Below are positions 60,668 to 64,000 of a stretch of DNA of 64,000 nucleotides, piece after piece. Source of the stretch: Haloarcula amylolytica JCM 13557 (GTDB lineage Archaea; Halobacteriota; Halobacteria; Halobacteriales; Haloarculaceae); assembly GCF_000336615.1 (NCBI RefSeq), contig NZ_AOLW01000015.1, positions 249,971 to 313,970 of the forward strand, written 5' to 3'. The stretch's first letter is position 1, and every line of letters starts with the position of its first letter. The notes beneath the pieces were generated by a model that saw only the letters and a list, made by a program, of their open reading frames with translations, was not told where the DNA came from and did not search any database. Both the position numbers and the translations under genes were made by a program.

Positions 60668-60678
60668 CGCTTTTATTG
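60668..60678 (+). promoter_or_regulatory. TATA box of tRNA-Leu(GAG)
   Basis: CGCTTTTATTG, about 45 bases before the mature 5' end of the tRNA, which allows a short 5' leader removed by RNase P. Confidence 0.5.
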
Positions 60679-60716
60679 ACCCACCGGGAACGGTTGAATG
60701 CACTCAGCAAGAGCGC

Positions 60717-60801
<85 letters not shown>

Positions 60802-61065
60802 TTCTCTGAGCGCGAACATATCGTGAGCGCTCTGCATATCGGTCGGAGCGAATTCGAACCTTGCGAGGAACGCGCAGCGAACTGTTGTGAGCGAGCATTT
60901 CTTGCTCCGGTTCGAATCCGGTCCCACGCACTCTCAGAGCGCAGGTGCATTCCCTTGGGACTGCACCCACGCAAACTTACTTCGGACACAACGCTTCCAG
61001 AGCGCTCGCTGTCCCGTCTCTCGTCAAAATAGATGACCGCGAGCCTGAGCGAGCCCACTCCTCGC
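60802..61065 (+). other. 264-base gene-free stretch after tRNA-Leu(GAG)
   Basis: It contains a copy of the tRNA 3' end (60907-60930) and a partial TTCGAACC-like remnant near 60852. Apparent short frames here read through tRNA-derived sequence. No gene is supported. Confidence 0.5.
60907..60930 (+). repeat. Duplicated 3' end of tRNA-Leu(GAG) (attachment-site-like)
   Basis: 24 bases identical to 60778-60801 (T-arm, acceptor strand and discriminator), followed by a similar TCTC-n-GAGCGC tail. Its end lies 129 bases from that of the intact tRNA. Such direct repeats are left when elements integrate into tRNA genes by a tyrosine recombinase. Confidence 0.65.
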
Positions 61066-61254
61066 TCACCGCATCTCGTCGAGCGCGACCGCGTGCTCGA
61101 TGTCGACCGAAATCCAGTGGGTGGGGAGCTCGTCGTCCTGATCGCTGAAGACAGTGAGCTCTGTCGGATTGTCCGCGTCGTCAACCGCATAGTCGAAGCG
61201 AGCCGATCCCGCGGGGCGAGCAGACGAATCACGGAGTGGGTCATACACCGACAT
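61066..61254 (-). CDS. Small acidic protein (DUF7511-like)
   Basis: 62 residues from ATG 61254; ATG 61293 would add 13 residues and is possible. The core RFDYAVDDADNPTELTVFSDQDDELPTHWISVD and the closing VALDEMR match the short DUF7511 proteins of haloarchaea as I recall them. No membrane segment. It lies between two convergent tRNA-Leu genes in a region with integration scars, so it may be mobile-element cargo or a remnant. Function unknown. Confidence 0.6.
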   Translation of the reverse strand: MSVYDPLRDSSARPAGSARFDYAVDDADNPTELTVFSDQDDELPTHWISVDIEHAVALDEMR

Positions 61255-61380
61255 CGTCAGTCCCTCGTTTGAAACGACGTGGACACTCCTCATAAGCGGC
61301 AGTTGTGATTCCTGCGGTGTGAGAATCAGCCAGTAGAGGCGGTGGATGCTATCGCCCCAGTAACTGTTCGGGTAGAGCGG

Positions 61381-61404
61381 TGTGCGGGACCGGATTCGAA
61401 CCGG
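61381..61404 (-). repeat. Partial tRNA-Leu(TAG) 3' end, outer copy
   Basis: 24 bases matching the 3' end of the intact tRNA at 61614-61637 with one mismatch in the acceptor strand (TGTGCGGG instead of TGCGCGGG on the plus strand), 121 bases from the next copy. Confidence 0.6.
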
Positions 61405-61501
61405 ATGGAGACGGTCGGCCTCGCGTTGCTCGGCCGCTGCGACTCCCAGGGTTCGGAATCCGCTGGCGATTCTGCTGCTCGCGGTTTGCTCGCAGCAAGA
61501 A

Positions 61502-61524
61502 TGCGCGGGACCGGATTCGAACCG
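61502..61524 (-). repeat. Partial tRNA-Leu(TAG) 3' end, inner copy
   Basis: 23 bases identical to the 3' end of the intact tRNA (61614-61636), 112 bases away from it. Together with the outer copy it forms a three-unit series with roughly equal spacing. Confidence 0.65.
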
Positions 61525-61613
61525 CCTGAACGTCGCTCACTTTGTTCGCTCGTTCCGTGCTTCGAATCCTCATACCGCATCCACGGCTCTCACGAGTTGT
61601 TCGAGCCGAGAAA

Positions 61614-61698
61614 TGCGCGGGACCGGATTCGAACCGGCGGACCCCTACGGGATAGCGTCCTAAGCGCTACGCCTTTGGCCTGGCTCGGCAACCCGCGC
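61614..61698 (-). tRNA. tRNA-Leu (anticodon TAG)
   Basis: 85 bases on the minus strand. The acceptor arms GCGCGGG (61692-61698) and CCCGCGC pair fully, with discriminator A at 61614. The anticodon stem AGCG/CGCT holds the loop CTTAGGA, giving TAG. The long variable arm (ATCCCGTAGGGGTC region) marks a class II tRNA. No intron seen. It converges on tRNA-Leu(GAG) 0.8 kb away. Confidence 0.95.
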
Positions 61699-61784
61699 GC
61701 ACCAGTCGGTATCCGCGTTGGCATCAAGAACCCTTCGCTTGCGGGCGACGAAGGTTTAGGTAGGATGGGGACCAACGACGCTGT

Positions 61785-62093
61785 ATGTACCGCGCCAGTG
61801 ACCGAATCGAGCACGACGAGTGGCTCTCCGACATCGAAGCCGCGTCGGACAGGCTCGACCTCGGGACGGAGGCGCGGTCCCACGCGGTCGACCTGTTCCT
61901 CTCGACAGTTCCCGAGGAAGACCGGTCGAAACAGGCGACAATGGCTGCCAGCGTGTACGTCGCCGCGCTGGTCGCCGGCGAGGAGCGGTCCCAGTCCGCT
62001 GTCGCGGAGGCGACTGGCGTCTCCCGGTTGACGATTCAACAGCGCTGGAAGGACCTGCTGGAGACGGCCGGGCTGGAAGCGCCGGGCTGGTAG
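61785..62093 (+). CDS. Short TFIIB-like protein (single cyclin-type domain)
   Basis: 102 residues. The sequence SDIEAASDRLDLGTEARSHAVDLFLS and AASVYVAALVAGEERSQSAVAEATGVSRLTIQQRWKDL matches one cyclin repeat of TFB with its terminal HTH, but the zinc ribbon, B-reader and other cyclin repeat are missing. A TATA-like GGTTTAGGT lies about 30 bases before the ATG. It may compete with or modulate TFB, or bind DNA on its own. TFB expansion is typical of haloarchaea, but function here is not known. Confidence 0.78.
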   Translation: MYRASDRIEHDEWLSDIEAASDRLDLGTEARSHAVDLFLSTVPEEDRSKQATMAASVYVAALVAGEERSQSAVAEATGVSRLTIQQRWKDLLETAGLEAPGW

Positions 62094-62582
62094 CTACGAA
62101 ATGTTCTGACGGCCGGTGCGGTTCGGCGTGAGGTTCCCGTGTTCGTCGATTTCGCCCTCGACGATCCGGGTCGAAGAGATGATGTCGCCGTCCTCGGCGC
62201 GGACGTGCGGGACGACTTCGATTTCGAGCGGGTCGTGGCCCCGCTCCTCGCGGATTTCGTTGATGCGGCGGCCGCCGGTCTCCGTCTCGGGCGAGACGAC
62301 GAGCGTGTCGAACTGCGGCTCCGTGGCGATACCGGTCGGCTCGGTGAGTTCCCGGACCGCCCATTCGCGCTCCTGGTCGGCGGCGAGCATCGCGAGTTCG
62401 TCGGCGAGTGCAGATTTCCGTTCGCTGAACGGCCGAACGTGGCGCTGGTCGTGGCGCGTCTTCGGCGCGAGGTCGTCGCTGGTGAGGCCAACTGTCACGT
62501 CCCCGAGTTCGAATGCGCGTTCGAACAGCGCGCGGTGTCCGTCGTGAATCGGGTCGAACGTTCCCCCCAGCGCGACATTCAT
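62094..62582 (-). CDS. coaD: Phosphopantetheine adenylyltransferase (archaeal type)
   Basis: 162 residues. The nucleotidyltransferase motif GGTFDPIHDGH (HxGH type, residues 6-16) is intact, and a second motif ISSTRIVEGEID (residues about 135-146) matches the ISSTRI signature. It joins phosphopantetheine to AMP in CoA synthesis. It converges on the TFIIB-like gene, with stop codons adjacent. Confidence 0.93.
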   Translation of the reverse strand: MNVALGGTFDPIHDGHRALFERAFELGDVTVGLTSDDLAPKTRHDQRHVRPFSERKSALADELAMLAADQEREWAVRELTEPTGIATEPQFDTLVVSPETETGGRRINEIREERGHDPLEIEVVPHVRAEDGDIISSTRIVEGEIDEHGNLTPNRTGRQNIS

Positions 62583-62651
62583 ATCCCGGGCAACGGCGCG
62601 GGTAGGTTTAGTAATATCGACTCGCGAAACGGTCGCCGGAGCCGGCTTTGA

Positions 62652-63215
62652 CTACACAGCGGGGCCGTCGTCTTCGTCCTCGGAGTCGCCCGCATCGTCG
62701 CCTGCTTCCCCGCTTGCATCGGTGTCGGTGGCGTCGTCGTCCGCGTCCTCGACCGAAATCGTCACGGGCTCGTCGTCGGGTTCCAGCGTCGTTTCGCCGC
62801 CGATGTGGTCGTCGAGGTTGAACACCGTGTTCAGTTCCGACTGGATGTCACCGACGATGGTGTTGACGAGGTCGCTCGGCGGAATAGCGCTGTACTCGTA
62901 GGGGTTGTTGCCCGCACCGTCGCTCTCACGCTTCTGGCGGGTCACGACCTCCTCCTCGGTGAGCGCCGCCAGGGCCTCGCGGACCGTGCTCGGATACAGA
63001 CCGGTCCCCTCAGCTATCTCCTCGCTGGTGCTCTCGGAATGTTGTCGCAGGTGGACGTAGATCCGCGCCCGCGTTTCCGTGTCGAGCACCCACGCCAGCA
63101 GGTCGACGATCCCTTCGTCGAACTGCTCGACCGCGCGGTCCGCCTCCTGTTCGATTCGTTCACGGACATCGCCTGTGTCCTCGGGGTCGTCGTGATCGTT
63201 GTCGTCTGCAGACAT
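62652..63215 (-). CDS. Winged-helix transcriptional regulator with acidic tail
   Basis: 187 residues from ATG 63215; seven further codons to 63236 are possible. The HTH is in TSEEIAEGTGLYPSTVREALAALTEEEVVTRQ (residues about 63-94), preceded by an AWVLDTETRARIYVHLR helix. The last 45 residues are nearly all Asp, Glu and small residues. It resembles the haloarchaeal ArsR/winged-helix regulators. Targets unknown. Confidence 0.8.
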   Translation of the reverse strand: MSADDNDHDDPEDTGDVRERIEQEADRAVEQFDEGIVDLLAWVLDTETRARIYVHLRQHSESTSEEIAEGTGLYPSTVREALAALTEEEVVTRQKRESDGAGNNPYEYSAIPPSDLVNTIVGDIQSELNTVFNLDDHIGGETTLEPDDEPVTISVEDADDDATDTDASGEAGDDAGDSEDEDDGPAV

Positions 63216-63327
63216 GCGTTGTCTCTGTGAGGACAAAAGCTACAGCTGGATAAAAACCCTTGGCTCAGACTCTCCTGTCGCTCCGCAGTATCGAGCAGTC
63301 AAGTCCGGCCGCGGACGACAGCCCAGA

Positions 63328-64000
63328 TCAGGACAGGCGAAGCGAGTCAGCGAGCGCCATGACGCCCTCCTCCGCACGAAGCCGGCGCTGTCGCTCGGCG
63401 CCGCTTTCGCGGTCGTACAGCTCCCACAGTCCGTCGATACCCAGCCGGTCGCTTTCCATCTCGACCAGTTCCTCGACCGAGCGCGTCGTCGAGAGGTCAC
63501 GCGATATCAGTTCCGCGGACTGGCCGTGGCGGATCGCGCGCCACTTGTTCTCGTCGAGGAACTCCCGGCGGAGTCGCCGGTCGGACTCCCCGTCTTCGTA
63601 GCGCTCGGCGAGATCGACGACGAGTTCGCGGACGTACTCGACGAAGGCCAGCACCCGGTCCGGGTCGGCTTGCCCGTCCGGAGCACGTACCTCGACAGTA
63701 CCGTGGCCGGAATGGGGCCGAACGTCGAACCAGAGTTCGCCGCGGTCGTCGATACTGCCAGTTTCGAGCATCCGCCGTTCGTAGGTCTCGAAGGCGTCGT
63801 AGTCGTCGAACGCCGTCGGCATCCCGGTGTTGGGCAGGCCCTCGAATATCTTCCCGCGGGCGGACTGCAGCCCGGTGTCGAAGCCGTTCCAGTACGGCGA
63901 GTTGGCCGACAGCGCAAGCATCAACGGGAGATGCCAGCGGAGTTCGTTCGCCACCCAGACGGCCTTGTCGGCGTCGTCAACGCCGACGTGGACGTGCAGG
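63328..64000 (-). CDS. gshA: Glutamate-cysteine ligase, C-terminal part (5' end beyond window)
   Basis: The frame is open from the right edge to the stop at 63328-63330, so the start lies outside; 223 codons are visible. Motifs include LHVHVGV (metal-binding His pair) at the edge, [12 protein letters not shown] and [21 protein letters not shown], typical of the GCS2/GshA family. It makes gamma-glutamylcysteine, the main thiol of haloarchaea, from glutamate, cysteine and ATP. Confidence 0.9.
   Translation of the reverse strand, partial: LHVHVGVDDADKAVWVANELRWHLPLMLALSANSPYWNGFDTGLQSARGKIFEGLPNTGMPTAFDDYDAFETYERRMLETGSIDDRGELWFDVRPHSGHGTVEVRAPDGQADPDRVLAFVEYVRELVVDLAERYEDGESDRRLRREFLDENKWRAIRHGQSAELISRDLSTTRSVEELVEMESDRLGIDGLWELYDRESGAERQRRLRAEEGVMALADSLRLS

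Larger units (their letters stand above)
61294..61613 (-). other. 320-base gene-free stretch before tRNA-Leu(TAG)
   Basis: It contains two partial copies of the tRNA-Leu(TAG) 3' end (61381-61404 and 61502-61524) separated by unrelated sequence. No gene is supported. Confidence 0.5.

Noticed and set aside
61749-61757. GTTTAGGTA near the TFIIB-like gene as a possible iron box
   Set aside because: Only one half of the palindrome is present; it is better read as a TATA-like element.

Overview
The window is a stretch of haloarchaeal chromosome, most likely Haloarcula or a close relative. Four things point this way. Coding regions are GC-rich with strongly acidic proteins. Exported lipoproteins carry twin-arginine signals followed by a lipobox. 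TATA boxes lie about 27 bases from start codons, implying leaderless mRNAs. Several genes are haloarchaeal hallmarks: gfcR, the zinc glucose dehydrogenase, PccX, DpsA, single-chain ADP-forming acetyl-CoA synthetase, aMBF1 and the gamma-glutamylcysteine ligase GshA. Core genes (coaD, panB, the cox genes, two tRNA-Leu) indicate main chromosome rather than a plasmid. No insertion sequence with an intact transposase and no CRISPR array is visible.

Layout. 1-6.4 kb: a truncated MFS transporter, then a surface-glycan block (GT2, a GT39/ArnT-like membrane protein, and a four-gene minus-strand operon of GT2, DUF2304, polysaccharide deacetylase and a flippase-like protein). 6.6-8.1 kb: the B12-binding subunit of methylmalonyl-CoA mutase and MeaB. 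8.2-11 kb: a hydrolase and a thiolase/DUF35 pair. 11.1-27.5 kb: a sugar region with gfcR, an aldo/keto reductase, two TrmB regulators, a complete carbohydrate ABC operon that ends in a Gfo/Idh/MocA oxidoreductase and glucose dehydrogenase, and an orphan sugar-binding lipoprotein. A palindromic motif of the ACAACA-n-CTGTGGT type recurs at several of these promoters. 26.7-35.3 kb: an Fe3+ ABC transporter continuous with a membrane glycosyltransferase and a Tat-exported gluconate-2-dehydrogenase-subunit-3-like protein, flanked by an RGP-family glycosyltransferase and a GT2. 35.5-38.1 kb: an acetoacetyl-CoA reductase-like SDR with PccB and PccX (propionyl-CoA/PHBV metabolism). 38.4-44.9 kb: a second iron-type binding lipoprotein, a thiolase whose nucleophilic Cys is Ser plus its DUF35 partner, small conserved proteins, and DpsA. 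45-48.2 kb: ADP-forming acetyl-CoA synthetase and a BioD/DRTGG protein. 48.4-52.5 kb: a biotin operon bioB-bioU-like-bioF-bioD with no bioA. 52.6-57.2 kb: heme-copper oxidase subunits III, I and II. 57.2-64 kb: panB, a HAD phosphatase, an acyl-CoA dehydrogenase, aMBF1, two convergent tRNA-Leu genes separated by tRNA 3'-end fragments, a short TFIIB-like protein, coaD, a winged-helix regulator and truncated gshA.

The most distinctive signal is a DtxR/IdeR-like palindrome, TTTAGG-N4-CCTAAA, found seven times (exact or with one or two mismatches) at five promoters: GT2 (26.7 kb), the Fe-ABC/glycosyltransferase operon (34.06 kb), the RGP-family gene (35.27 kb), the second iron-type lipoprotein (38.4 kb, two copies) and an unlabelled 49-codon gene (43.4-43.5 kb, two copies, beside dpsA). 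Together these suggest an iron-responsive regulon that couples Fe3+ uptake to surface glycosylation. This is the best candidate for an undescribed system here. The sharing of the box is seen in the sequence; the functional coupling is inferred.
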